Shown piece after piece: positions 54,890 to 63,930 of a stretch of DNA of 64,000 nt. The position numbers and the translations under genes are program-made. The DNA comes from Pseudomonadota bacterium (GTDB lineage: Bacteria; Pseudomonadota; Alphaproteobacteria; Micropepsales; Micropepsaceae), in the NCBI GenBank assembly GCA_018241025.1, contig JAFEEQ010000004.1:310001-374000 (forward strand). Direction: 5' to 3'. The notes under the pieces are model-generated. The model saw only the letters and a list, made by a program, of their open reading frames with translations. It was not told where the DNA came from and did not search any database. The stretch's first letter is position 1. Every line of letters begins with the position of its first letter.

Positions 54890-55374
54890 TGCAGGGTCTC
54901 GTTGCCGCGCCGGAACGGCACGACATTGGACTCGGCAGACGGCGTGTTCGACGGGTTTCGTGGCGCCGGGTTGGCCGATCCTCGTACTGATTCCGGCGAC
55001 GCACGCTCCGCAAGTGCCTGCGGCAGCTCGACATAATAGTTGCGCGCAATGGCCCTGACTTTTGCGGCACGCGCGTTCTCGGCTTCCCAGCGTGCACCAA
55101 ATTGCTGGCCTTCGAAGAGGTAGCGCGTGACCGGTGTCCCCAGCCTTGTGTCCGCGACCGTGATCTCGCTCACCGCTTCGACCTGTTCCTCGGCCGCGCG
55201 CAATGTGTGCTTGAAATGTGCGACAGGATCGTGCCGCTCCGCCTCCTGCTCGGCGATACGCTCGGCATTGCGCGCGTCGAAGCGCCTTATCGCGCGGACG
55301 ATGGCATGCCGGAAGCGATAGACCACCAGCGCGGCGACGATGATTCCGAAGACTGTGAAGATGTCGCTCAGCAT
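54886..55374 (-). CDS. hypothetical membrane-anchored protein (162 aa)
   Basis: N-terminal helix (LSDIFTVFGIIVAALVVYRF), basic linker and a helical region (ARNAERIAEQEAERHDPVAHFKHTL), then a low-complexity Ser/Pro/Asn tail. No family recognised with confidence. Convergent with the UbiH-like gene and eight bases downstream of zapE, so probably in its transcript. Confidence 0.65.
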   Translation of the reverse strand: MLSDIFTVFGIIVAALVVYRFRHAIVRAIRRFDARNAERIAEQEAERHDPVAHFKHTLRAAEEQVEAVSEITVADTRLGTPVTRYLFEGQQFGARWEAENARAAKVRAIARNYYVELPQALAERASPESVRGSANPAPRNPSNTPSAESNVVPFRRGNETLH

Positions 55375-55382
55375 CGCCGGTA

Positions 55383-56486
55383 CTATATCCGGACTCCGGC
55401 CTCGCCGTGAACGCCATGTCCTCGCTTCAGATAGTCCTCGCTCTGCATTTCATTGAGGCGCGACGCCGTCCTGCGGAATGCCTCGGCGCCATCGCCGACA
55501 GCATAAAGTTCCTCAGGCGGCGCATCGGCCGAGCAGATCAGTTTCACGCCCTCGTCATAGAGCGTGTCGATCAGAAGCACGAAGCGCCGGGCTTCGTTGC
55601 GCATTTCGGGGCCAAGCCGCGGGATATGGTCGATCAGGACGGTATGGAATGCGCGGGCGACGGCCAGATAATCTGCCCCGGCCAATGGCTGAGCGCACAG
55701 ATCGTCGAACCCGAACCGCGCCACGCCGCGCGCGGCTTTCGGCACCCGCACGGTGCGGCCCAGGACGGTCAGGTTGGCCGGCGCGCCCGCGCTTTTGTCG
55801 GTCAGCTTGTTCCAGGCTGCGTCCATGGCGGCATCGGCCTTGGCGCCGAGCGGCCAGATATAGATGTCGAGGCCGGAAATGCGATGCAGGCGGTAATCGA
55901 CTTCACCGCCCAGTTCGACCACATCGAGGCGTTTCTCGAACTCGGCGATGAAGGGCAGGAAGAGCTGGCGGTTGAGCCCGCCCTCGTAAAGCCGCTCTGG
56001 CGGTGTGTTTGAGGTTGCGACAACCACGACGCCGCGCTCAAAAAGGTTCTCGAACAGCCGGCCCAGGATCATCGCATCGGCGACATCGGTCACCTGGAAT
56101 TCGTCGAAGCAGAGCAATGTTGCAGCCTCGGCGATGGTTCGCGCCACAGGCAGAATCGGGTCGCTCACCCCGGCGCGTTGGCGCTCGACATGGATCCGGG
56201 CGTGGGTCTCAACCATGAATTCGTTGAAGTGGATGCGCTGTTTGCGCGCCACATCGGCTGCCTCGAAAAACAAATCCATCAGCATCGACTTGCCGCGTCC
56301 GACATCGCCCCACAGATAGATGCCGCGCGGCGCTTTGCGCTGCCCGAACAAAAGGCTGCGCCCGAGACGATAGGATTTCAGCGCCTTCGACAAAGCGCCG
56401 AGCCGCGCGGCGGCGCGTTCCTGCGCGGCGTCCCTGCGCAATTCGCCTTTTGCGACAGCGGTCCGGTAACGCTCGATCAGGCTCAT
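55383..56486 (-). CDS. zapE: cell division protein ZapE (AFG1-like ATPase)
   Basis: 367 residues. Walker A GDVGRGKSMLMDLFF (about 58-72), Walker B LLCFDEFQVTDVADAMIL (about 120-137), and ATSNTPPERLYEGGLNRQLFLPFI. Linked to Z-ring stability under stress in E. coli, and to respiratory-protein turnover in mitochondria. ATG at 56486 overlaps the mch stop (ATGA), an unusual fusion of division and carbon metabolism in one transcript. Confidence 0.9.
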   Translation of the reverse strand: MSLIERYRTAVAKGELRRDAAQERAAARLGALSKALKSYRLGRSLLFGQRKAPRGIYLWGDVGRGKSMLMDLFFEAADVARKQRIHFNEFMVETHARIHVERQRAGVSDPILPVARTIAEAATLLCFDEFQVTDVADAMILGRLFENLFERGVVVVATSNTPPERLYEGGLNRQLFLPFIAEFEKRLDVVELGGEVDYRLHRISGLDIYIWPLGAKADAAMDAAWNKLTDKSAGAPANLTVLGRTVRVPKAARGVARFGFDDLCAQPLAGADYLAVARAFHTVLIDHIPRLGPEMRNEARRFVLLIDTLYDEGVKLICSADAPPEELYAVGDGAEAFRRTASRLNEMQSEDYLKRGHGVHGEAGVRI

Positions 56487-57535
56487 GCGCGCGGCATGAC
56501 CGCCCAATAGTCGAAGTCGAGAATGACATTCTCCGGATAGGCGCCGTTGGCATCCTTGTCCGGGAAGTCGCTGCAGGGCAGGTCTTTGGTCGCGACCAGG
56601 CGGAGCCGCACGAGACCAGCGTCCTTGCGATGACCGGCCGGTTGCTTGTCCAGCACTTCGCTCCAGGCGAACACTGTGCCGCCTGCGAACAGAGGATTGA
56701 CGTGGCGTCCGCCATTGATGCCCACGACAATATGCGCATTGGCGAGGCCGTTGAATGAAATCGCCCGCGCCAGGCTGATGACGTGACCGCCATAGATCAG
56801 GCGGCGTCCGAAGCGGCCCTTGCCTTCGCTGAACTGATTGAAATGCACGCGCGCGGTGTTCTGGTAAAGCCGCGTCGCCATCATGTGCTCGGCTTCCTCG
56901 ACTGTGATGCCATCGACATGGTCGATTTTCTCGCCGATCTTGTAGTCGTCCCAGCAATGCTTGGAGCCGGAAATGCTGGTGTCGAAAAGCGCGTCGAATT
57001 TCAGATGCGGCGACAGATGCAGATCCTGCGCCGGCACGCTCGTGGCGAGCGCGGGGACAACGGCGTCGGGCACGGCGGCTTCAGGGTCGCGCTTGCGCAC
57101 CATCACCCAGCGGACATAGGTCAGGACCTGCTCGTCCTTCTCGTTCATGCCATGGGTGCGGACATAGACGACGCCGGTCTGCCGGTTGGAATTCTCCTTG
57201 AGACCGATGACTTCGGAATGCGCGCTCAGAGTTTCCCCGGGGTAGACCGGGCGCAGGAAGCGGCCCTCGGCATAGCCCAGATTGGCCACGGCATTGAGCG
57301 ATATGTCGGGAACACTCTTGCCGAATACCGTGTGGAAGACGAGGAGGTCGTCCAGCGGGCTCTTCGGGAGGCCGACTGCCTGCGCGAAGGCATCGGAAGA
57401 CTGCAGCGCAAAGCGCGAACCGTAGAGCGCCTGATAAAGCGCGACGTCGCCGTGATTCAGCGTCCGCGGCGTGGCATGGGCGATCTTCTGGCCGACGCGG
57501 AAATCCTCGAAGTAGTTGCCTGGGTTCGTCTTCAT
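56483..57535 (-). CDS. mch: mesaconyl-CoA hydratase (MaoC family)
   Basis: 350 residues with two hot-dog MaoC-type halves: FEDFRVGQKIAHATPRTLNHGD and later DDYKIGEKIDHVDGITVEEAEHM, separated by about 190 residues. The catalytic pattern resembles mesaconyl-CoA hydratase of the ethylmalonyl-CoA pathway, which turns mesaconyl-CoA into beta-methylmalyl-CoA. The neighbouring lyase makes this assignment stronger. Starts overlapping the mcl stop by four bases. Confidence 0.82.
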   Translation of the reverse strand: MKTNPGNYFEDFRVGQKIAHATPRTLNHGDVALYQALYGSRFALQSSDAFAQAVGLPKSPLDDLLVFHTVFGKSVPDISLNAVANLGYAEGRFLRPVYPGETLSAHSEVIGLKENSNRQTGVVYVRTHGMNEKDEQVLTYVRWVMVRKRDPEAAVPDAVVPALATSVPAQDLHLSPHLKFDALFDTSISGSKHCWDDYKIGEKIDHVDGITVEEAEHMMATRLYQNTARVHFNQFSEGKGRFGRRLIYGGHVISLARAISFNGLANAHIVVGINGGRHVNPLFAGGTVFAWSEVLDKQPAGHRKDAGLVRLRLVATKDLPCSDFPDKDANGAYPENVILDFDYWAVMPRA

Positions 57536-58401
57536 GCGAGCTCCGCGATTGCGTCAGCCATTGCGACCGTGCGGCGCGCGATCTCGGCATGCAGCAACTC
57601 GACCATGCGTCCATCCAGCTTGATCGCGCCCTTGCCCTTGTTCTCGGGCAATTCGAAGGCCGCGATGATCTTGCGGGCGTCTTCCACCTCGGCGGCCGAA
57701 GGCGCGAAGACCTCATTGCAGGGCTCGACCTGGGTCGGATGGATCAGGGTCTTGCCATCGAAACCGAAGGCGCGGCCCTGTTCGCATGAGGCCTTGAATC
57801 CTTCGGCATTCTGGATGTCGTTATAGACGCCGTCGATCACCGCGATGCCGTTCGCGCGGGCCGCCAGCACCGAAAGTCCGAGCGCCGCCGACAGGTTCAT
57901 GCGGTCTTGCGTGTGCACGCCGCGGATTTCCTTGATGAGATCGTTAGTCCCCATCACGAAGCAGCCGAGCCGTCCGCCCGCGGCCGCCAGCGCCCCGATG
58001 TTCAGGATCGCCAGCGGCGTCTCGATCATCGCCCAGACCGACAGCTTGCGCAGGTGGTGATAGCCGACCAGTCGTTCCTCCACCGTATGGAGGTCTGCCA
58101 GGGTCGAGATCTTCGGAACCAGGATCGCATCCGGCTGCGCTTCGGCGGCAGCGGTGATGTCGGCCATGCCCCAGGGTGTGCCGAGACCGTTGACCCGGAT
58201 GACGATCTCGCGCTTGCCGAAGCCGCGCGCCTTCACCGCTTCGCAGACCTGGGCACGCGCAATTTCCTTTGCATCGGGCGCAACCGCGTCTTCGAGGTCG
58301 AGGATCAGGGCGTCGGCCGGCAGGTTCCGCGCTTTTTCCAGCGCACGGGCGTTCGAACCCGGCATATACAGCACCGAGCGGCGCGGCCTGATCGTCGTCA
58401 T
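57532..58401 (-). CDS. mcl: malyl-CoA/beta-methylmalyl-CoA lyase (CitE-like)
   Basis: 289 residues, HpcH/HpaI aldolase fold: SVLYMPGSNARALEKARNLP, DALILDLEDAVAP (Mg ligand acids), KREIVIRVNGLGTPWG and CFVMGTNDLIKEIRG. Cleaves beta-methylmalyl-CoA to glyoxylate and propionyl-CoA, the step after Mch. The ATG at 58401 fits the family start; the longer frame is non-homologous. Other ethylmalonyl-CoA pathway genes are not in the window, so the full pathway is not proven. Confidence 0.85.
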   Translation of the reverse strand: MTTIRPRRSVLYMPGSNARALEKARNLPADALILDLEDAVAPDAKEIARAQVCEAVKARGFGKREIVIRVNGLGTPWGMADITAAAEAQPDAILVPKISTLADLHTVEERLVGYHHLRKLSVWAMIETPLAILNIGALAAAGGRLGCFVMGTNDLIKEIRGVHTQDRMNLSAALGLSVLAARANGIAVIDGVYNDIQNAEGFKASCEQGRAFGFDGKTLIHPTQVEPCNEVFAPSAAEVEDARKIIAAFELPENKGKGAIKLDGRMVELLHAEIARRTVAMADAIAELA

Positions 58402-58459
58402 TGTGACCCCATGGAATTCCGAAGGGCCGACACTAACGCCTTGGCCGCAGCGGGGAAAC

Positions 58460-58963
58460 TCAGCCCTTCGCGTAACGCTGCCGCACCGCAATACGGTAGG
58501 ATTCCACATCGGCCCGGTCGCGGAATCTCTTGCTCCAACGGGCCATGACCTTGGCCATCCGTTCAGGCGCGAGGCCCAACTGGGCATGCGCGACACCGCC
58601 ATTTACGCTCTCGTGGTATTCCGCGATCAACCCATCCTTCAGGACGAAACGGCTGATCCCGTCGATGACGATTTCCCTGCCGGCATATTCCGGCACCTTG
58701 GAGATGAAGGTCGAGAGCGAGTGGGCATAGCCGATATCGCCGCTCACCACCGGGTCGTAAAAAGTCCAGTCGTACTCCGCAGCATCACGATGGAAGAGGT
58801 TCTCCAGCATGTCCGCGATGCTGTCGCGGCCTCTGTGCGGCCCATAGATATAGTCGAAATAGGTGCCATCTGGCGTGAAGCAGTTGGCCAGCGCCGTGCC
58901 GTTGCCTGCGGTTGCCGCGGCGGAGAATCGCTTCACCAGCGCCGCGAAGTCGTCGGCCGTCAC
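58460..58963 (-). CDS. SnoaL-like (NTF2-fold) protein
   Basis: 167 residues, cone-shaped NTF2/SnoaL fold typical of small isomerases, hydratases or ligand binders: FAALVKRFSAAATAGNGTALANCFTPDGTYFDY and a hydrophobic GISRFVLKDGLIAEYHE strand pair. No reaction can be named. The start is a GTG overlapping the DUF1330 stop (GTGA). Confidence 0.75.
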   Translation of the reverse strand: MTADDFAALVKRFSAAATAGNGTALANCFTPDGTYFDYIYGPHRGRDSIADMLENLFHRDAAEYDWTFYDPVVSGDIGYAHSLSTFISKVPEYAGREIVIDGISRFVLKDGLIAEYHESVNGGVAHAQLGLAPERMAKVMARWSKRFRDRADVESYRIAVRQRYAKG

Positions 58964-59250
58964 GCTACGCCCTCCACCACGACGATCTCGGCTATTGCCG
59001 CCCCGGCGCGGTGTGCGGCCGCGCGTTGGTACTCGGGCGAGTTGTAGCAGGCGACCGCCTGTTCGACACTGTCGAACTCGAGCACCACATTGCGCGCCCG
59101 CATCGGCCCTTCGAGGGCCTGCGCGCGCCCGCCGCGGACGAGCGGTCTCGCGCCGTATTTCTCGAAGGCCGCCGCGGTGCCGTCGACATACTTCTGGTAA
59201 GCGGCGGCGTCGGTCACGTCGATGCGTGAGATCCAGTATCCCCTGGCCAT
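58960..59250 (-). CDS. DUF1330 domain protein (96 aa)
   Basis: Ferredoxin-like small protein, start MARGYWISRIDVTDAAAYQKYV, with RGGRAQALEGPMRARNVVLEFDS and a YNSPEYQRAAAHR tail, the DUF1330 signature. Function unknown. ATG at 59250 shares one base with the asd stop, and its own stop overlaps SnoaL, so asd-DUF1330-SnoaL is a chain of coupled genes. Confidence 0.82.
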   Translation of the reverse strand: MARGYWISRIDVTDAAAYQKYVDGTAAAFEKYGARPLVRGGRAQALEGPMRARNVVLEFDSVEQAVACYNSPEYQRAAAHRAGAAIAEIVVVEGVA

Positions 59251-60272
59251 CACGCAGCCTTTTTCAAAAGCTTGCGGTTGATCAGGCACTCGGCGATCTG
59301 CACAGCGTTGAGCGCTGCGCCCTTGCGCAGATTGTCGGAGACGATCCAGAGCGACAGGCCATGCTCGACAGTCGGATCCTTGCGGATGCGGCTGACATAG
59401 GTGGCGTCTTCGCCGGCGCACTCCACCGGCGTCGCATATCCGCCATCCTCGCGCTTGTCGACGACGAGGATGCCCGGCGCCGCGCGCAGAAGCTGGCGCG
59501 CCTTGTCGGCGGTGATCGGGTTCTCGAATTCAATGTTCACTGCCTCGCTATGCCCGACGAAAACCGGCACGCGCACGCAGGTCGCTGTGAGCTGGATATC
59601 CGGGTCCAGAATCTTCTGCGTCTCGACCATCATCTTCCATTCTTCCTTGGTCAGACCGGAATCGAGGAAGTCGTCGATATGCGGGATCACATTATAGGCG
59701 ATCTGCTTGGTGAAATGCTCTGTCTCGATCGGGTCGGCGACGAACACCGCGCGGGTCTGGCGGAACAGTTCGTCCATTGCTTCCTTTCCCGCGCCGGACA
59801 CCGATTGATAGGTCGAAACCACCACCCGCTTGATCTTCGCCGCGTCGTTGAGCGGCTTGAGCGCGACCACGAGCTGTGCGGTCGAACAGTTAGGATTGGC
59901 GATAATGCCTTTCTTGAAGCCGCCGTTCAGCGCATCGGCATTCACCTCCGGCACGATCAGCGGCACCTCGCGGTCCATGCGCCATGCGCTGGAATTGTCG
60001 ATCACGATCGCTCCCGCGGCCGCGGCCTTCGGCGCCCAGGTCTTCGCCACTGCGCTGCCTGCGCTCATCAGGACGATGTCGGTGCCGCGAAAATCATAAT
60101 GCTCGAGCGCTTTCACGCGCAGCAGATTGTCGCCGAACGACACGTCGGTTCCGGTCGACCGGGTCGATGCCAGTGCTACGACTTCGCTCGTCGGAAAAGC
60201 GCGCTCGGCCAGAACACTGAGCATTTCGCGCCCGACATTGCCCGTCGCTCCGGCGACAGCCACTTTATACAT
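59250..60272 (-). CDS. asd: aspartate-semialdehyde dehydrogenase
   Basis: 340 residues. Converts aspartyl phosphate to semialdehyde for lysine, methionine and threonine. N-terminal GATGNVGREMLSVL, catalytic Cys129 in ANPNCSTAQ, His/Arg region with SVSGAGKEAMDE and the C-terminal CVRVPVFVGHSEAVN. ATG at 60272; a GTG three codons earlier is weak. Feeds the same amino acids as lysA, metX and the DapC-like enzyme of this window. Confidence 0.96.
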   Translation of the reverse strand: MYKVAVAGATGNVGREMLSVLAERAFPTSEVVALASTRSTGTDVSFGDNLLRVKALEHYDFRGTDIVLMSAGSAVAKTWAPKAAAAGAIVIDNSSAWRMDREVPLIVPEVNADALNGGFKKGIIANPNCSTAQLVVALKPLNDAAKIKRVVVSTYQSVSGAGKEAMDELFRQTRAVFVADPIETEHFTKQIAYNVIPHIDDFLDSGLTKEEWKMMVETQKILDPDIQLTATCVRVPVFVGHSEAVNIEFENPITADKARQLLRAAPGILVVDKREDGGYATPVECAGEDATYVSRIRKDPTVEHGLSLWIVSDNLRKGAALNAVQIAECLINRKLLKKAA

Positions 60273-60329
60273 GGGTAGCACCCCGCTAATTCGGGCCTCC
60301 CATACGCCAATCGCCAGGGGGTGAAAAGC

Positions 60330-60653
60330 CTACCAGGTCAGCTTCAGCTTGATGCCGCCGCCGTCGATGACACCGTCCAGGACAGTCTTGCTCGAAGGGG
60401 CATTCTCGACCCGGAAGCGGAAGAGCTCAGCACTTCCTTCCACCAGCCCCAGACGCGCCGCGATCACATCTCCGATCGGCTGCTGTACAAGGGCCGGCAG
60501 CGGTCGCTCCGGCTGCCAAGGCTGCTCTTCGGCGCGCGGGGCCAAGCCGGTTTGTTGCGATGGAAGCGTGCGAAGATCGATCGGCTCTGCAAACGCACTG
60601 CCGCAGGTGGCCAAAATTGCCAGACCTGACAAAAGAGACAGTCGCAAGCGCAT
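60330..60653 (-). CDS. small secreted protein (107 aa)
   Basis: Signal peptide (LSLLSGLAILATCGSAFAEP) and a short mature part with two Pro/Gln-rich stretches (APRAEEQPWQPERPLPAL) and an end IDGGGIKLKLTW. No known family. GTGGGA precedes the ATG at 60653. Lies 57 bases upstream of asd on the same strand. Confidence 0.7.
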   Translation of the reverse strand: MRLRLSLLSGLAILATCGSAFAEPIDLRTLPSQQTGLAPRAEEQPWQPERPLPALVQQPIGDVIAARLGLVEGSAELFRFRVENAPSSKTVLDGVIDGGGIKLKLTW

Positions 60654-60740
60654 CGCATCCCACCTCATGCTACACAGCATGAACGCTCAGGTTTGATGCT
60701 TCGTTGCGAAATGTTCGAGCAGCAGGGGTGTCGCGATAAC

Positions 60741-61958
60741 CTAAACGATGCCGCGTGTCCGCAATTCCGCGATTTCCTGGCTTTTCAACCCAAGGACTTC
60801 GCCCAAGATGGCATCGGTATGTTCACTGAGGAGCGGCGGCGCGCTGATATATTCCGGCGGTGTGGCCGAGAGGCGGAGTGGACTTGCTACCAATTTCAAC
60901 GCGCCAACCGCTGAATGGTTCATCGCGATCGTCAGTCCGCGCGCGACCGCCTGGGGATCGCCAAAGACCTCATCGACCCGGTTGATCGGCCCGCATGGCA
61001 CGTTTGCCGCTTCCAGCGCATCGATCCATTGCGCCGTGGTGCGGCGGGTGAAGACCGGCGTCAGCATGTCGACCACTGCCTGCCGCCGCGCCACGCGCTC
61101 GGCATTGGTGGCGTAGCGTGGATCGTCTGCAACCCCTGTGAGCCCGGCCACCGTCGTAAAGCGCCGGAACTGGTTGTCGTTCGAAACCGCCAGGATCAAA
61201 TGGCCGTCTGAGGTTGCGAAGACCTGATATGGCACGATGTTGGGATGAGCGTTGCCGAGCCGCCCCGGCACCATGCCGCCGGCGAGATAATTCGTCGCCT
61301 GATTGGCGAGCGCCGCAGCCTGACAGTCAAACAGCGCCATGTCGATCGACTGGCCCTCGCCGGTCCGCGCCTGATGGATCACGGCGGTCAGGATCGCGAT
61401 GGCCGTATAGAGCCCGGTGACGAGATCGCTCACCGCAACGCCTACTTTCATGGGTTCGGCGCCCGGCTCGCCGTCCTTCTGGCCGGTGACGCTCATCAGT
61501 CCGCCCATGCCCTGGATGACATAGTCGTAGCCGGCCTTGTCCTTGTAGGGACCGTCGTGGCCGAAGCCGGTCAGCGAGCAATAGATCAGGGCGGGGTTCT
61601 CGGCCTTGAGACTTTCATAGTCGAGACCGTATTTTGCCAGAGAACCGGTCTTGAAATTCTCGACCACTATATGGGCGCGCCGCGCCAGCCGCCGGATCAG
61701 CGCCTGGCCCTCCGGCTGCGCCATGTCGACGGTGACCGATTTCTTGTTTCGGTTGGCGGTCAGAAAATAGGTCGCATCGCCTTTGCTGCCGTCCGGATTG
61801 GTCAGGAATGGCGGCCCAAAGCGCCGCGTCTCGTCACCCTCGCCGGGCTTCTCGATCTTGATCACCTCGGCACCGAGATCGCCGAGAATCTGCGTCGCCC
61901 ATGGAGCTGCCAATACGCGCGACAGATCGAGCACGCGCAGATGTGAAAGTGCGCCCAT
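60741..61958 (-). CDS. family III (CaiB/BaiF) CoA-transferase
   Basis: 405 residues: LRVLDLSRVLAAPWATQILGDLGAEVIKIE (N-terminal CoA domain), catalytic Asp in VGVAVSDLVTGLYTAIAIL and the LSVTGQKDGEPG segment. Substrate unclear; the PYQVFATSDGHLILAVSND block resembles succinyl-CoA:glutarate CoA-transferase (SUGCT). It follows kynA by two bases, hinting at tryptophan/glutarate breakdown, as inference. Confidence 0.82.
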   Translation of the reverse strand: MGALSHLRVLDLSRVLAAPWATQILGDLGAEVIKIEKPGEGDETRRFGPPFLTNPDGSKGDATYFLTANRNKKSVTVDMAQPEGQALIRRLARRAHIVVENFKTGSLAKYGLDYESLKAENPALIYCSLTGFGHDGPYKDKAGYDYVIQGMGGLMSVTGQKDGEPGAEPMKVGVAVSDLVTGLYTAIAILTAVIHQARTGEGQSIDMALFDCQAAALANQATNYLAGGMVPGRLGNAHPNIVPYQVFATSDGHLILAVSNDNQFRRFTTVAGLTGVADDPRYATNAERVARRQAVVDMLTPVFTRRTTAQWIDALEAANVPCGPINRVDEVFGDPQAVARGLTIAMNHSAVGALKLVASPLRLSATPPEYISAPPLLSEHTDAILGEVLGLKSQEIAELRTRGIV

Positions 61959-61960
61959 GA

Positions 61961-62815
61961 CTAGATTTCGCCTCTGACTTCCCAAAGCTCCGGATAGAAG
62001 GTGAGTTCGAGTGCTTTCTTGAGATAATTCACACCCGATGTCCCGCCGGTGCCGGGTTTGGCGCCGATGATCCGCTCCACTGTCTTCATGTGGCTGAAGC
62101 GCCAGAGGTGGAACCGGTACTCGATATCGACCAGCTTCTCGGCGAGCTCGTAAAGGTCCCAGTGCTTTTCGGTGTCGCGATAGACCGCGCGCCAGGCATC
62201 GGTGACCTTGCGGTCGGAGACATAGGGCTTGCTGAAATCGCGCTTGAGTTTGCTCTTCGGAATCCTGAAGCCGCGCCGGTCGAGAAGCGCGAGCGCTTCG
62301 TCATAAAGGCTGGGCTCGGTCAGGGCGGCATGGACCTTCTTGGCTACGACCTTGTTCGCCTCGAACACCCGGGACATCGCCGCATTCTTGTTGCCGAGGC
62401 GGAATTCGAGCATGCGGTACTGGAAGGACTGGAACCCGGACGCCTTGCCCAGGCTTTCGCGGAAGCTCGCATAGTCGAACGGCGTCATGGTCGAAAGGAT
62501 TTCCCAGGACTGGATCAGCAGCGCCTGAACCCGTCCAACCCGGGACATCATCTTGAAGGCCGGACCAAGGTCGCCGGCACGGATTTGCCGGATCGCGCCT
62601 TCGATCTCGTGCAGGCAGAGCTTGATCCAGAGTTCGCTGGCCTGGTGGATGACGATGAACAGCGTCTCGTCGTGCGCGCCGGATAGCGGCCGCTGGCAGG
62701 CGAGCAGCGCGTCCAGCTCGAGATAGTCGCCATAGGACATGGCCCGGCGGAAATCCCAATGAACCTTCTCGTCCTTGAGGTCGACGGCCAGAGGCAATTT
62801 GCGGGAGGGGGCCAC
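61961..62815 (-). CDS. kynA: tryptophan 2,3-dioxygenase
   Basis: 284 residues, heme enzyme opening the indole ring to N-formylkynurenine. Motifs: DETLFIVIHQASELWIK (substrate pocket His), FQSFQYRMLEFRLGN and the proximal heme His242 in WRFSHMKTVERIIG, with GTGGTSG after it. Start GTG at 62815. No other kyn genes are in the window, so the downstream pathway is not visible. Confidence 0.93.
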   Translation of the reverse strand: MAPSRKLPLAVDLKDEKVHWDFRRAMSYGDYLELDALLACQRPLSGAHDETLFIVIHQASELWIKLCLHEIEGAIRQIRAGDLGPAFKMMSRVGRVQALLIQSWEILSTMTPFDYASFRESLGKASGFQSFQYRMLEFRLGNKNAAMSRVFEANKVVAKKVHAALTEPSLYDEALALLDRRGFRIPKSKLKRDFSKPYVSDRKVTDAWRAVYRDTEKHWDLYELAEKLVDIEYRFHLWRFSHMKTVERIIGAKPGTGGTSGVNYLKKALELTFYPELWEVRGEI

Positions 62816-62893
62816 GGGAACCTTAACTAAGACACGCGCGAAGCATTAGCGGGTCCGAAAAGCCGATGCTATGGTGCACCAAGCAGCCATACA

Positions 62894-63913
62894 ATGAGCC
62901 GAAAAAACATGGGAAACGCTTGGAAGGCGGGCGTGTGCATGCTCGCGGTTTCGGTCCTTGCCGGCGGGGCAGCAGAGGCGGCGCGCAAGCCGGTGGCGGC
63001 CAAATGCGCCTTGCCGTCCGAAGTTTCTGCAATTCAGTCGACCGTGGTCGACCAGCAGCTCGGGATCGCGGCAATGCTTTGCGGTCCGACGACGCTGGAC
63101 AATTTCAACCGCTACCGCGACAGCTTCGGGCCAGAGATACTGAGGGACGACAAGCTGGTCCAGGCGATGTTTCGCCGGGTCTATGGTTCCAAGGGCGCGA
63201 TTGAGTATCACACCTTCAAAACCAACCTGAACGGCCATGTCGAACTGCGCCGGATCAAGGATGCGCCGGCCTTCTGCCAGTCCGCCGATCTGGTTCTGGC
63301 TGCGGCCAATGCCACGCCCAAACCGTCGCTGCGCGAATTCGTGTCCGGTGTGCCCACGACCCAGGAAGAGACGCCGGTTCAAAATTGCGCCGTCGCGGTT
63401 TCCATCGACCTGAAGGGCGTCCAGGCCCTTCCACAAGTTACGCCACGTCCCCGTCCGCCGCAGCCGGACGATCCGCCAGAGGCGGCCGAGGCACTGCCCC
63501 CGCCGGCCCCGGCCGGCATCAAGGTCGGAAGCCTGACCTGCAATGTCAGCAGCGGCTTCGGCTTCATCTTCGGGTCGGAAAAGACGCTGAAGTGCACCTA
63601 TGCGCCGAACAGCGGCGCGGGCGAGCATTACACCGGAACGTTTTCCAAATACGGACTCGACATCGGCTATGCCGACCAGAGCGTTCTGATCTGGGGTGTG
63701 GTGGCTCCGACCTCCGATGTCCGGCCGGGCGCACTCGAAGGTGACTACGCCGGTCCGACGGCGAGTGCCACTTTCGGGATCGGCCTTGGCGCCAACGTCC
63801 TGGTGGGCGGACTCGACAAGTCTATCGCGCTGCAGCCAGTCAGCGTCGTCGGCAGCACCGGTCTCAATCTGACCGCCGGTGTCGGTGTCATCACGCTCAA
63901 AGCCGACCACTGA
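62894..63913 (+). CDS. secreted DUF992 protein with N-terminal extension
   Basis: 339 residues, signal peptide (MLAVSVLAGGAAEAARK). Residues about 30-165 are an uncharacterised Cys-containing domain (KCALPSEVSA, AMLCGPTTLDNF), then a Pro-rich linker (PRPRPPQPDDPPEAAEALPPP) and a C-terminal DUF992 beta domain (GSLTCNVSSGFGFIFGSEKTLKCTY through GVITLKADH). The fusion is unusual because most DUF992 proteins are the domain alone. Function unknown. A terminator follows the stop. Confidence 0.82.
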   Translation: MSRKNMGNAWKAGVCMLAVSVLAGGAAEAARKPVAAKCALPSEVSAIQSTVVDQQLGIAAMLCGPTTLDNFNRYRDSFGPEILRDDKLVQAMFRRVYGSKGAIEYHTFKTNLNGHVELRRIKDAPAFCQSADLVLAAANATPKPSLREFVSGVPTTQEETPVQNCAVAVSIDLKGVQALPQVTPRPRPPQPDDPPEAAEALPPPAPAGIKVGSLTCNVSSGFGFIFGSEKTLKCTYAPNSGAGEHYTGTFSKYGLDIGYADQSVLIWGVVAPTSDVRPGALEGDYAGPTASATFGIGLGANVLVGGLDKSIALQPVSVVGSTGLNLTAGVGVITLKADH

Positions 63914-63930
63914 CAAGTCGAACAATGGAA

